A DNA stretch of 64,000 nucleotides from JACKFE01 sp050248735 (GTDB lineage Bacteria; Nitrospirota; Nitrospiria; Nitrospirales; UBA8639), in contig JBFWRU010000004.1 of the NCBI GenBank assembly GCA_050248735.1, forward strand, positions 124,001-188,000, in the 5' to 3' direction. Below are positions 17,164-26,874 of this stretch, piece by piece. The stretch's first letter is position 1. The number at the start of each line of letters is the position of its first letter. Position numbers and translations under genes: made by a program. The notes under the pieces were generated by a model. That model was not told the origin of the DNA. It saw only the letters and a program-made list of their open reading frames with translations, and did no database searches.

Positions 17164-19356
17164 ATGTATGGACAACATTGTCTTCCAAGATCCTGCCTGA
17201 TGGCTTTTTACCTCACCCTCATGTTGATCGTATGTACAATGGGGCTTTCCCACGCCTCAACCACCGTGACACTGGAACAAGCCGTCCATTTCCTGAATGC
17301 CGAGGGCAGTGACGTCCTCGTGCAGCCCGGCACCTATGAACTCGAGGCCACCGAACAATGGCTCCGACTGATTCCCGGTGAACGACGGGACGCGTTGCTT
17401 CTGGATGCTCAGACCCTAACCTCTGAGGAACAGGTTTCAGAACCGACGGCGGTGTCCGTTTCCGGCGAAGGCGATGAGTATATATTGGCCCTCGTCATGC
17501 CAGGCGGAAAAAGTCTTCAAGCTGTGGGGAGCAGAAGCGGGACACGTTCCCGAGCCCTTTTGTCCGTCCCCCGGCTTCAGGCCAGACAACAATTGATCGG
17601 CAAACAACTGCGAATAACACGTCCAACCATTCCCGGAGGTCTTCCTACCATCCCGAAACCCACAATTCCTTCCGAAAAGCAGACTCTGCCGGTCTTTGCG
17701 TTGGCTCCCGGTCAAGCCGACCCGGCCAAAGGCGCAACCCTACTTGCCAGTCTGCTTCAGAACCAATTGCCCCAGGGCACGAAGCCTGAAGATCGTGGGC
17801 CTGTGCTCCTCTTTCGAGCAGGGTCCAAAGAAGTGGAGATTGAAAAAGTCAGCGGAGGCGTTTTTCTGCGCGATACGAAACAACTCTGGAATCCTCTCTT
17901 GACTCCCAGGCTCCCTAATCGTGATCAGGTCAAAAGCATCGCTGACCGATTTCTGGGTGAAAACCGGCTCTTGCCGGCTGGAGACAACCGCCTCAAAGTG
18001 TCCTTTGCCGGCTTCTCGGAAACCGGAGCGGGAGAAGATATCCCAGGGAAGATAGACCGGCATATTTTGGATATCCAGGCCAACTATCAAGTTGAGGTCG
18101 CGGTTCCCGGACCCAAGGGACAAAGCATGTTTCTTCCGGTTGTGGGAGGAGGAGGCGAATTTAAAGTGGCGGTAGGAGACGGAGGAGCGGTTATCGGCCA
18201 CAACGGCGTCTGGCGGCCCATCACCGGAGTGGCCTCCGAGGAACCTGTGCTCCCAAAATCGGAGGCGGAAGCACATTTTAGAAAAATGATGGAAACCGGA
18301 AAGATGAGAGTAACCAAAGTTTCTTCCTTTCTGGCCTACTTTTCCGCTCCGGCTTTTGAAAGACAGACCCACCTGGCTCCCGTCTGGGTCGTCGGCGGCG
18401 AAGCGTTACTCGGAGAGGAACCTATTTATTTCAGGAATGCCATCATTGCGGCCACTAAGTATGGCCCCATTATGCCGGCGATCAAGCCCAAAAACCGGGC
18501 CAAGGATGAAAGGCCTCAACCGCCTTCCCTTGATCCGGATGAAGCCATCGGCTCTCAAAAACGGGATTGGTTGGACCCGCTGTATCGGTTCGCCGAGATG
18601 TTCGGATTAGCTGCGACGCCGGCCTGGGCCGCAGGAGGCCTTGAGGCAGGCACCTCATGGATTGGGCCAAGCCAGGGGCTCAACGGCAGTCCGGCCAATG
18701 CCCAGGGATTCGTCAACGGCCTTGCTGCCGCAGGATGGAATATTAATTTTAATTGGGGTGAGGCCAATGCGTTTGAATCCGATTGGCGCAGTAACAACGC
18801 CTCGTGGGTGGATGCGGCCGACATTGTGTTTTACACAGGACATGCCGGACCTAATAGCTGGGTCTTGAACCAACCTCAGGACACCTCATTGCACTTCAAC
18901 GAAGTGGGAAACAGCCCGGGAAGTCCAAATGACCTGTACGGAAACAACGATTTGGAATGGATGATTATTGCCGCCTGCGGGCCTCATCAGAGCAGTCATT
19001 TTATGGGGAACGTGGGCAATGCCTTTGACCGGTGGCGCGGCATCTTCGACGGTCTCCATGTCTTTTTAGGATATGGCGCCGTGACTTACGATAATACTTC
19101 TGAAGGCGGCCGGGTTATTCAGTTGGCTCGCCAGGGCTGGACGATCATTGACGCCTGGTTCCGGACCGCGTGGGAAATTCAACCCGCAACAAATAACTCC
19201 AGTGCCCCGAACGGTCCCACTATTTTCGTAACAGCCATGTATGCCTACAAAGGCAATCATGAAACCCGCAATGATCATCTGCACGGAATGGGGAGCACTG
19301 TGTCCGATCCCACTAATCCGGGACAAAAACGCTATCTGATGTGGTCAGGAACCTGA
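17164..19356 (+). CDS. Shared-module exported protein with DUF6345/caspase-like C-terminus
   Basis: A 730-residue exported protein: signal (about 1-31) and shared module (about 33-140; TLEQAVHFLNAEGSDVLVQPGTYELEA, then VMPGGKSLQAVGSRSGTRSR). A middle region (about 180-440) resembles a propeptide- or protease-associated beta domain, with a DRHILDIQANYQVEV strand and an FSAPAFERQTHLAPVWVVGGEA block. The C-terminal domain (about 490-730) matches DUF6345. Its DIVFYTGHAG (His560) and WMIIAACGPH (Cys605) segments follow the clan CD rule of a hydrophobic strand ending in HG and another ending in A-C, as in caspases and gingipains. It may thus be a cysteine peptidase, which I infer from the motif. 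The ATG at 17164 has TAGGAGG 6 nt upstream. It follows the VgrG-like gene directly and is the best candidate for an effector of that system. Confidence 0.82.
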   Translation: MYGQHCLPRSCLMAFYLTLMLIVCTMGLSHASTTVTLEQAVHFLNAEGSDVLVQPGTYELEATEQWLRLIPGERRDALLLDAQTLTSEEQVSEPTAVSVSGEGDEYILALVMPGGKSLQAVGSRSGTRSRALLSVPRLQARQQLIGKQLRITRPTIPGGLPTIPKPTIPSEKQTLPVFALAPGQADPAKGATLLASLLQNQLPQGTKPEDRGPVLLFRAGSKEVEIEKVSGGVFLRDTKQLWNPLLTPRLPNRDQVKSIADRFLGENRLLPAGDNRLKVSFAGFSETGAGEDIPGKIDRHILDIQANYQVEVAVPGPKGQSMFLPVVGGGGEFKVAVGDGGAVIGHNGVWRPITGVASEEPVLPKSEAEAHFRKMMETGKMRVTKVSSFLAYFSAPAFERQTHLAPVWVVGGEALLGEEPIYFRNAIIAATKYGPIMPAIKPKNRAKDERPQPPSLDPDEAIGSQKRDWLDPLYRFAEMFGLAATPAWAAGGLEAGTSWIGPSQGLNGSPANAQGFVNGLAAAGWNINFNWGEANAFESDWRSNNASWVDAADIVFYTGHAGPNSWVLNQPQDTSLHFNEVGNSPGSPNDLYGNNDLEWMIIAACGPHQSSHFMGNVGNAFDRWRGIFDGLHVFLGYGAVTYDNTSEGGRVIQLARQGWTIIDAWFRTAWEIQPATNNSSAPNGPTIFVTAMYAYKGNHETRNDHLHGMGSTVSDPTNPGQKRYLMWSGT

Positions 19357-19377
19357 TGACTCAAGAAAACTGTCCCA

Positions 19378-19407
19378 GGAGGCTTCACGTTCAAACGTGA
19401 AGCCTCC
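19378..19407 (+). terminator. Perfect hairpin after the caspase-like gene
   Basis: GGAGGCTTCACGT and its complement flank a short loop, 21 nt after the stop at 19356. No T-run follows, so intrinsic termination is doubtful, but the perfect 13-14 bp stem is unlikely by chance. Confidence 0.5.
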
Positions 19408-19529
19408 GTGAGGTGAGCATTGACATGAAACCAGATCTGAAATCCGGCTACCAAGAATTCCCACTTTGGTCAGGACAGTTGTCCCTCTGAATATAGTCAG
19501 CGATAGACCCTTTAAAGTTTGAGGACACT

Positions 19530-21710
19530 ATGAAGCGGCATCTCCATTTCATTTTTCTACCTTTCCTGCTGGTGTTCCAGATGTGCATGGCGTTTTTCCC
19601 TTGGATCTCATGGGCCTCGACCTCCATAACTTTTGAAAAATCCATTCACGTCACAACGGCTGAGGGCAGTGATGTGGTTCTTGAAGCTGGATCCTATCTT
19701 GTGGAACCCACCGAAGAGTGGTTGCGGGTCATTCCCAACGGAGGCAAAACGGTCGATGCCCTGTTACTGGAGACACACGTGGGTCATCATGACGAAACAC
19801 TGGATACCACCCTTGCCCTGTCGGCAGAAGGGGAATCAGCCGGTTCTTGGCACGTGATTCTGTTGCTCCCAACCGGGGAAAAATACGAATCGGTCGGAAC
19901 AATTAGCGGTATCCGGTCAAGAGGCAGCACCCCATTTACCCTGGGTTCTGTCCGGCTCAAGACGTTGGTTCAGCAGGCACAAACCTCGCTCCCTCAATTT
20001 CAGGGACAAATCTCATCCTCAATCTCTCCAGAATCAACATCAGCCCTCTCCGATACCAATCCATGCATTCGCGATGTCCGGGGAGAATTTCTAAAAGTGC
20101 GAACGCATGGCGACAAGCTCGGGTTTCACCATACCCAGACACCCGGCGCCTACAGCCAAGCGGGCCATTCCCATTACCAAGGCATTCAGCGATTCGGCAA
20201 ATATCTGGCCGTATCGGGAAGCGCCTCGCAAGCGGGAGAGATTCTCATCATCGAGATGGCGTCGCGCCCGGCCGCAGATCGATTCCGATCCAACCGGTTA
20301 TCTTCCAACACTCCACCAACCAATGATCGTGTGATCAAGGTAGTGGAAGCCAGTCGAACCCTCACACACGCTGGGGGATTTCAAGTCGTGGGAGATGTCC
20401 TGGTCGTCGGCATGGAAGGCGGAAACGTTTCGGAGGTGGTGTTTTACAATATCAAAAATCCGAAAAATCCTCAGGAACTGTATCGAATCCCCCGCTCAGG
20501 GGCCATCGGCGGATTCAGTGAGAAACCCAGTGCCGGTGCCACCGCCCTGGTCAAACGTCCGGACGGTCGCTTCGTGTTGATTGTCGGACGATCGGATTCC
20601 AATGTTCTGGACATCTATCTGTCGCAAGCCGTCAACCTACTCACCAACACCTTTCAATACGTGGATTCCTGGCATGAGCGTGAACTCCAAGGCATGGACC
20701 GTGAATTCGGGAATTATCAAAATATTAATCTGATCCGGCAATGCGACGGTCAGCTCTTTTTTGTGGGCCTTCATAAAAACGTTAAACTAGGAGGCGTGAT
20801 CCGAGGCGGAGAGGATTGGGCGGACTTATTCAAACTGGAACTCCTCCAGCTTAGCCAAACAGGCAATCCTGGAGTCATGAGCCATCATACCGTAATTACC
20901 AAAGTCGCCAACCGGCACATATACTGCCACGACATCTGCGATTTCGATGCGGGAGCCGGGGTCTATATCGACACGAACGGAGAACTGTTCATCTATGGCG
21001 TGGAACACTGGCGCCATTCCGGTGTGGTACGCCTCAATGAATTCCGCCCCGTCCCAACTTCGATCTCTCCTCCCCTGACGAATCCCAACCAGGCCTGGGT
21101 GGAACTCTATGACGACCACAGCTTTGGCGATCGCAGCATCATAGCGGACTTTGTTGATCAGAGCCTGAGAAACTATTCGGACTACGACCGGGTGGAAGGA
21201 TTCGAGGATAAAACCTCGTCCGTCAAATGGGCGATACCCTCCGGCTGGCAATATCTCCTCTTTGAAGACAAGAACTTTAAGGGCCGCATGCTGAAATTAA
21301 ACGGAACAGGCAATCTGGGAGTCATCTCTAATCTTGGTTCCAGCGGATGGAATGACAAAGTCTCTTCTTCTCGATATTCACCGGCCACGATTACCCAGCT
21401 CAATCAAGCCTGGGTCGAACTGTTCGACGACAACACTTTCAAGGATCGACGCCTGACCGTGGACGGTTCCTCAACCGGAATCGGAAATTACAAAAATATT
21501 ACCGTCGAGGGACAACGAGGATTCGGGGATAAAGTGTCCTCAGCCCGGTACATGATTCCTTCCGGCTACGTATATCGCCTGTACGAACACGATTCGTATA
21601 AAGGAAAAACCCTGGACCTCGTCGGAACCGGACGAATCGAGGAGATTGCCGATTTCAACAGCCGGGGGTTTAACGACAAAGTCTCCTCCTCAAAATTTAT
21701 CAGGAGGTAA
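19530..21710 (+). CDS. Shared-module exported protein with propeller and two beta/gamma-crystallin domains
   Basis: A 726-residue exported protein. The signal peptide (about 1-30) and shared module (about 33-140; SIHVTTAEGSDVVLEAGSYLVEP, EEWLRVI, LLLPTGEKYESVGTISGIRSR) are followed by a central part (about 170-510). That part has repeated strand pairs such as FGKYLAVSGSA, VVGDVLVVGMEGG and DGRFVLIVGRSDSN, suggesting a beta-propeller. The end holds two beta/gamma-crystallin domains (about 525-625 and 630-726). Each starts NQAWVELYDDHSF or NQAWVELFDDNTF and contains the Ca2+-binding type sequence NDKVSSS or GDKVSSA, with Greek-key pairs such as YRLYEHDSYKGKTLDL. Such domains bind calcium and stabilise surface proteins. 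GAGG lies 6 nt before the ATG. It is the last gene of the + strand run. Confidence 0.85.
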   Translation: MKRHLHFIFLPFLLVFQMCMAFFPWISWASTSITFEKSIHVTTAEGSDVVLEAGSYLVEPTEEWLRVIPNGGKTVDALLLETHVGHHDETLDTTLALSAEGESAGSWHVILLLPTGEKYESVGTISGIRSRGSTPFTLGSVRLKTLVQQAQTSLPQFQGQISSSISPESTSALSDTNPCIRDVRGEFLKVRTHGDKLGFHHTQTPGAYSQAGHSHYQGIQRFGKYLAVSGSASQAGEILIIEMASRPAADRFRSNRLSSNTPPTNDRVIKVVEASRTLTHAGGFQVVGDVLVVGMEGGNVSEVVFYNIKNPKNPQELYRIPRSGAIGGFSEKPSAGATALVKRPDGRFVLIVGRSDSNVLDIYLSQAVNLLTNTFQYVDSWHERELQGMDREFGNYQNINLIRQCDGQLFFVGLHKNVKLGGVIRGGEDWADLFKLELLQLSQTGNPGVMSHHTVITKVANRHIYCHDICDFDAGAGVYIDTNGELFIYGVEHWRHSGVVRLNEFRPVPTSISPPLTNPNQAWVELYDDHSFGDRSIIADFVDQSLRNYSDYDRVEGFEDKTSSVKWAIPSGWQYLLFEDKNFKGRMLKLNGTGNLGVISNLGSSGWNDKVSSSRYSPATITQLNQAWVELFDDNTFKDRRLTVDGSSTGIGNYKNITVEGQRGFGDKVSSARYMIPSGYVYRLYEHDSYKGKTLDLVGTGRIEEIADFNSRGFNDKVSSSKFIRR

Positions 21711-22223
21711 GTCATACAAAACTATCATTCAGGCCAAATCCGTCAATTGTTTCAATCCTGCCGAAACGGCCGTTATCATCAACTCAGAAGTTATGCCGTG
21801 GCCACAGCCGGAACATTGCCTCCCCTTCAATCTTCGGAGGTGAAAGAGCTCACTCACATCCATGCAGAACTGGCTCCTTTTCAAGAGCACTCAGATACAT
21901 CTCTGTATCTTTTTCGATACCTGTGCCCCTTTTACTCCCCATAATAATCAGTGCCTGACCGTTCTCTTTTTTTACATTTCCTCCAAAAATCAGTGCTTTA
22001 AAAACAGCTCAGGTTAACTACCCAAAAGAGCTTGTCCACGGCACCAAGGTTGCTTTCAATTTGAACCAGGAAGAGGCCACCAACGACTGACGTACTAGAA
22101 AGAAACAATCATGGAAGACCACATTCTCAACTCAGTTTGTTGGTTAAGTTTTCTGGGACTCATAGTTCTTTTGTGGTTGTGGTAACCAAAGTCCTGGATC
22201 ATCAGAAAAAAGAGGACAACCTC
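21711..22223. other. Intergenic, no supported gene
   Basis: These 513 bases follow the crystallin-domain gene. Short frames lack ribosome-binding sites and protein-like composition. I see no strong hairpin or repeat. Confidence 0.45.
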
Positions 22224-22433
22224 ATGCTGACTCTGCACCACCCTATGCTTCCAATAGAGCAAGTCAATTGGGATGCGTTCCTGCCCACATATCCTTACAG
22301 GTTTTACGGTTCAGGATATTTATACTGTGTCCGGTGCGAACATTTTATTCGGTTGGTTTCCACCTCGAACGAGGGGATCTGCTGTTCTGACTGTACCGAA
22401 TGCCTCGCACGCTCAAGGAACAATATGTTGTAA
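22224..22433 (+). CDS. Small Cys-rich (zinc-ribbon-like) protein
   Basis: A predicted 69-residue cytoplasmic protein with no signal peptide. Residues about 34-37 read CVRC and about 51-58 read CCSDCTEC, giving two CxxC knuckles suitable for zinc. Strands YRFYGSGYLYC and FIRLVS lie around the first knuckle. The ATG at 22224 has AGAGG 8 nt upstream; the frame is open further upstream, but without such a site. The stop overlaps the strong Shine-Dalgarno of the next small gene, so the two are probably a mini-operon. I do not recognise a family; zinc binding is inferred from Cys spacing. Confidence 0.5.
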   Translation: MLTLHHPMLPIEQVNWDAFLPTYPYRFYGSGYLYCVRCEHFIRLVSTSNEGICCSDCTECLARSRNNML

Positions 22434-22447
22434 AAGGAGAAAAGAAA

Positions 22448-22663
22448 ATGAACGACACGATGACGATTGCTCGATCATGTGAAGAAGGCATGTATATACT
22501 TCGGGAAGGCAATTGTTTGTGGCGGGTAAACGAAGAGGGCATGGTGGACTGCATCGCCAAAGGTCATATGCGGACGTTCGAACAGTTGGCCTTTATCCAG
22601 CAATGGAGAACGCCCTCCCGCAGGCTTCTCGAAGAATTTCCCCAACAACGTCCCTCAACCTGA
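22448..22663 (+). CDS. Small hypothetical protein
   Basis: A 71-residue protein starting at an ATG with AAAGGAG 8 nt upstream, one of the better ribosome-binding sites here. Visible pieces are SCEEGMYILREGNCLWRVNEEG, which looks like a short beta hairpin, then a helix FEQLAFIQQWRTPSRRLLEEF. It has two Cys and no signal peptide. It is 14 bases downstream of the Cys-rich small gene and probably co-transcribed with it. Family and role are unknown. Confidence 0.5.
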   Translation: MNDTMTIARSCEEGMYILREGNCLWRVNEEGMVDCIAKGHMRTFEQLAFIQQWRTPSRRLLEEFPQQRPST

Positions 22664-23131
22664 ACATCGGGAGGGCTGTCACCTTAGGCAGTTTTACTAG
22701 TCACTCCAACCTTATTTTCCAACTTGCCGGCAGCCGGGTGTTGGCATATATCCCTGAAAACTCTTGCTTGGCCATCAGGTAGGTTTCCCAACATTCCGAG
22801 CAAGGTTTTTCCGTATCCTGTCCCTGATCACGACATCATTAGGTAAACAAAGGTTGAACAGACCACAAAAAATACATCTCCTGCAAACTGAAAAACTTCC
22901 TTTATTTTGATTTTCTCTCCTGCATTGTCAGGATGGGGTTCAAAAGTTTTGTTTACCATGGTAAAAGACTTCCTTTACGGAAGCACCCAAATACAGAACT
23001 TTAGTCTTTTTCACTATTTTTTGCATTTTTTATGAACCCCCGTTGGCTTCCTGTACCGGGTGCGACGCCATGTCACTCAAACACTTTCAAGATTTTTCCA
23101 AAGACATTTCCCCCCGGGGAGGATAAAGACC
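22664..23131. other. AT-rich promoter region of the first WD40-caspase gene
   Basis: There is no gene in these 468 bases. The second half is AT-rich with poly-T runs near 22999-23031. A 14-bp palindrome lies at 22952-22965 and is listed separately. Confidence 0.5.
22952..22965. promoter_or_regulatory. 14-bp perfect palindrome, candidate operator
   Basis: TTTACCATGGTAAA lies about 170 nt upstream of the WD40-caspase start at 23132. A related half-site, GGTAAAC, occurs near 22841. Such symmetry fits a dimeric repressor or activator; no regulator gene adjoins it. Confidence 0.35.
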
Positions 23132-26100
23132 ATGTTCAGATTCCGCACATTATCACGGGCCTTGGTCACACCTACTCGCCTCATTTCCGTGTGTCTGTGC
23201 TTGAGCCTCTTCATCTTCCAACTCGGGGCAGCAGAATCTTCTTCGAAAAATCCCAGAAACCGTTCTTTCCCGCCAGAAGATTTACAGATAACCGATCAGG
23301 AAGCCCAGAAACTCATGCAATACCTGATGGGAAAAACTCCGATCGAGAACACACCGGAAACAGAGGATGGTGTCCGCGTCGTGATTCAGCAGGGCCACAC
23401 CGGCCCCATTCAGTCGGTGGCCGTGAGCCCCAATGGCCGCTACGCGGTATCTGGAGGATTGGATGAAACCGCGAAAGTCTGGGACCTGGCAGGCAATCAG
23501 GAAATTCATTCCTTTTCCGGATTCGGCATGATGGGCCCACGGCAGACCGTCTTCTCCGAGGATTCACAAACGGTGATCGTCGCCGACATGCAGACCGTCA
23601 AAATCTTCGATCTGGCGACGGGAAAGGTTCTGCAGTCACACACTCCGTTTTTCGTGGAACGCCTGGCTTTGAGCCAAAATGGAAAATGGATGGCAGCCTC
23701 AGGTCAGCATCTGAAAAACAATTCCAGTCATCGGACCTTGGAAGTCTGGAATATCGCCGACAAGAAGCCGCTCCCACCGTTACCGCAAGCCAAAGACCAT
23801 TCCGTTGTGGCCCTCAATCACAACGGCCAATTTCTCGTGACTCGAAGGGCAGAAACTGACGGGGAACTGGTCCTGTGGGATCTGCAATCATCCAAGCCCA
23901 TCCGGGAGTTTGGAAAAACCCCGGACCTTTGGCTAGCTGCTTTTTCTCCGGACTCCACACTTCTGGCCACTCAAGAACTTGAAAAAGGAACCCTCACCGT
24001 GCGGGAGACCTCAAATGGAAAGATTCTTTTTTCCGCCGAGACTCCCGATCCGGAACATCCGAATGGTTCATCCCTGACCTTCAGCCCGGATAATACCCTA
24101 TTAGCCGTTTCCTACCTCTCCCATCCCGGCAAAAATTTCTCCTATCCGGCCAAAGTTTTAGATGCCCGGACAGGGACCGTTCAATTGGAATTACGCAGCT
24201 CTGCCATCGGATTTAGTCCCGACAACCGACATCTGATCGTTGCCAGACCTTCTCAAGGGGCCCCCGCCCTGGTCGAACGGGAATCAGGAGAAGAAACACC
24301 CATTTCCAGAGGATCATCAGGAGTCATGGATCTCGCACTGACTAAAGACGGCAAGACGCTGATAGCCGGAATGTCGGATGATTCGGTCAAAATCTGGGAC
24401 CTGATCACTGGAGAAATCGTGAAGGTTCTGGAAGGTCCAAGCTCCGGTTCCGTCTCGGTCGCTCCGGACGGAAGGCTGGTAGCCACCGGAGGCAGCCGGG
24501 GACTCGTGAGAGTTTACAATAGAACAACGGGGCAGGTCCTTAAGACCTGGAATGAGGAGAAAGCCGAAAATCAGGCAGCGATCGTGCGTTTCTCAAATGA
24601 CGGCCAATTTCTTGCCATTGGCACCGGAGAATCCGTGACGCTTCGGGATACACAGTCCTGGGATATACGCTGGAACAGCACCGTTCCCATGAAGAGTCAG
24701 GCTCCCGGATTCTTCCCCGGGGCTTTTTCGGGTTCCCCCAAGGGCATCCAACAAATAGCGTTTTCTCCGGACGATCACCTGTTGGCGATTTCCACCGGCA
24801 GCTATGCCGGAGTCTGGGATGCCAGGACGGGCCAAAAGCGGTATGCGATCGGCGGAGGAGGAATGCAATCCCTTATGGAAATGGCCTTATCAGGTCGACA
24901 GCCTCATCCGGACGAGTCGTTCCTCAACCCACTGGCTCTGCAAATGCAACTTCTAGGAGGGCGGGACATCAAAACCCTGGCCTTTCATCCTCAAGGCACC
25001 CAGTTATTGTCGGTGGGGATCATGGGGAAGCAATTGTGGAATACAAAATCCGGCAAACCTCTCTCCACAGGCTTCCCCGACCTTCGAAAGACCCGGGATC
25101 CTAAACAACTCATCAAAGGTCTGGAAATCAATGCGAGTAAAGGAGGAGCGTTTCGTCCGGACGGGAGACGAGTGGCGTACGGGCATGGACGGAATATTAA
25201 ATTCCTGGATTTGGAATCCCATCAGGAGATTCCTCCTTCCTCCGGTCACACCAGTGACCTTTCCGCCGTGATCTATTCGCCGGATGAGCGGTTTCTTATC
25301 AGCGGTTCCAGGGACGGCACCATCCGCTTATGGGACGCACAAACCGGCAAGGAAAAAGTTTCCTTAATTGCTACGGGGCGCGAGGATTTTGTCGCCGTGA
25401 CGCCCGATCAGTATTACCGCCTGTCCAAGCACGGCATGGGCGGAGTGGCTTTTCGTTCGAAAGGCGTCCTTTATCCTTTTGACCAATTCGATCTGCGGTT
25501 CAACCGGCCCGATATCATTCTTGAACGGTTAGGATATGCCGATCCCTACCTCATTCGCAGTTACCGTCGCGCCTATGAGAAGCGGCTCCGGAAAATGGGA
25601 CTGACCGAGGAGGAGCTGGGTACAGACATGCACCTGCCCGAAATCACTTCTCTCAAGTACGATATTCCGGCAACCGTCACAACCCCGAACGTGTCACTTC
25701 ATGTCAAAGCCCGGGACAGCGCCTACCCGCTTCATCACTTGAACCTGTATGTGAACGATGTGCCGATTCACGGAACTCAAGGCCTCACCTATGGCACTCA
25801 ACCCCCGCTAACGGATGAACGGACGCTCACGGTCCCACTGGTACCCGGGCGAAATAAAATCCAGGTCTCCGTCATGAACCAACAGGGCGCCGAATCTCTC
25901 CGGAAAACCCTGTATACGGTGTACAGCCCGGACCAGGTCCAACAAGACCTGTATCTCGTGGCGATCGGCGTCAGCCAGTACAAAAACCGGGCGTATAACC
26001 TCCGCTTTGCAGCCAAAGATGCCGAGGATGTCATTCAGTCCTACCAGGCAACGCCTCAGACCTGGTCGCACGTTCATGTGCGTGCTCTCACCGATGAACA

Positions 26101-26803
26101 GGCCACCCGAACGAATATTGAAAATGCCAAACAGTGGCTCATGCAATCCAGGCCCCATGACCTGGTAGTCATATTTGCGGCAGGACACGGCATGACCGAC
26201 TCCGAGGCCAATTATTATTTCGGAACTTACAATATCAATGCCGCCGATCCTTCTAAAAACGGATTACCCTATGAGGGATTTGAAGACCTCCTGGACGGCA
26301 TTCCCGCCCTTCAGAAAGTACTCCTGCTGGATACCTGTTTTTCCGGCGAGATCGACGACGACATCCCCACCCCGATAGAAGAGATCCCGCTTTCCGACGG
26401 AAAAACGGAACAGGTCATGGTGCGAAGTTTTAAACCCATCAGAGGGATCAGCCTGGTAGCGGACAAAGCCAGCAACGTCACCACTGATGGACTTACTTCG
26501 GATACGATTCGTTTTCAACAGGATTGGTTTGCGGATCTCCGGCGCGGAACCGGGGCAGCGGTGATTTCGAGCTCAAGCGGAAATGAATACAGCCTGGAAG
26601 GTCCCCAATGGCAGAATGGAGTCTTTACGTATGCTCTGCTTCAAGGCATCACCCGGTATCTTGCCGACGAGAACGCGGATCGGCAAATTATGGTCAGTGA
26701 GCTACAGGCTTATGTTATCGATCAGGTCCGAGAACTGACGCAGGGCGGGCAGAATCCCACCGTGCGGCGGCAGAATCTGTCATACGACTTTGCAGTGTAT
26801 TGA
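23132..26803 (+). CDS. Exported WD40-repeat protein with C-terminal caspase (C14) domain
   Basis: A 1223-residue protein. An N-terminal hydrophobic signal or anchor (about 14-34) is followed by WD40 repeats over about 85-740, forming one or two propellers. Typical units are GPIQSVAVSPNGRYAVSGG with AKVWDL, and the closing SAVIYSPDERFLISGSRDG with IRLWDAQTG. A linker and a beta domain follow (about 830-935). The caspase-like domain (about 938-1223) begins LYLVAIGVSQYKN and has FAAGHGM with catalytic His1019 and LLLDTCFSGE with Cys1069. Thus the C14 dyad is intact. The start at 23132 has GGGGAGGA 8 nt upstream. Metacaspase-like proteins of this plan cleave after basic residues in other bacteria, often in signalling or cell death; here the enzyme would act outside the cytoplasm if the N-terminus is a true signal. 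Confidence 0.92.
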   Translation: MFRFRTLSRALVTPTRLISVCLCLSLFIFQLGAAESSSKNPRNRSFPPEDLQITDQEAQKLMQYLMGKTPIENTPETEDGVRVVIQQGHTGPIQSVAVSPNGRYAVSGGLDETAKVWDLAGNQEIHSFSGFGMMGPRQTVFSEDSQTVIVADMQTVKIFDLATGKVLQSHTPFFVERLALSQNGKWMAASGQHLKNNSSHRTLEVWNIADKKPLPPLPQAKDHSVVALNHNGQFLVTRRAETDGELVLWDLQSSKPIREFGKTPDLWLAAFSPDSTLLATQELEKGTLTVRETSNGKILFSAETPDPEHPNGSSLTFSPDNTLLAVSYLSHPGKNFSYPAKVLDARTGTVQLELRSSAIGFSPDNRHLIVARPSQGAPALVERESGEETPISRGSSGVMDLALTKDGKTLIAGMSDDSVKIWDLITGEIVKVLEGPSSGSVSVAPDGRLVATGGSRGLVRVYNRTTGQVLKTWNEEKAENQAAIVRFSNDGQFLAIGTGESVTLRDTQSWDIRWNSTVPMKSQAPGFFPGAFSGSPKGIQQIAFSPDDHLLAISTGSYAGVWDARTGQKRYAIGGGGMQSLMEMALSGRQPHPDESFLNPLALQMQLLGGRDIKTLAFHPQGTQLLSVGIMGKQLWNTKSGKPLSTGFPDLRKTRDPKQLIKGLEINASKGGAFRPDGRRVAYGHGRNIKFLDLESHQEIPPSSGHTSDLSAVIYSPDERFLISGSRDGTIRLWDAQTGKEKVSLIATGREDFVAVTPDQYYRLSKHGMGGVAFRSKGVLYPFDQFDLRFNRPDIILERLGYADPYLIRSYRRAYEKRLRKMGLTEEELGTDMHLPEITSLKYDIPATVTTPNVSLHVKARDSAYPLHHLNLYVNDVPIHGTQGLTYGTQPPLTDERTLTVPLVPGRNKIQVSVMNQQGAESLRKTLYTVYSPDQVQQDLYLVAIGVSQYKNRAYNLRFAAKDAEDVIQSYQATPQTWSHVHVRALTDEQATRTNIENAKQWLMQSRPHDLVVIFAAGHGMTDSEANYYFGTYNINAADPSKNGLPYEGFEDLLDGIPALQKVLLLDTCFSGEIDDDIPTPIEEIPLSDGKTEQVMVRSFKPIRGISLVADKASNVTTDGLTSDTIRFQQDWFADLRRGTGAAVISSSSGNEYSLEGPQWQNGVFTYALLQGITRYLADENADRQIMVSELQAYVIDQVRELTQGGQNPTVRRQNLSYDFAVY

Positions 26804-26874
26804 GTCACATCTTCAAAGCCATTTGAATTTCCACCTCCACGGGGAATCATTCCCGGTCGGAGTCAGGAAATGAA

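Noticed and set aside
17740..18372. Open frame of 210 codons on - strand
   Set aside because: It is antisense to the caspase-like passenger gene, whose domains are recognisable.
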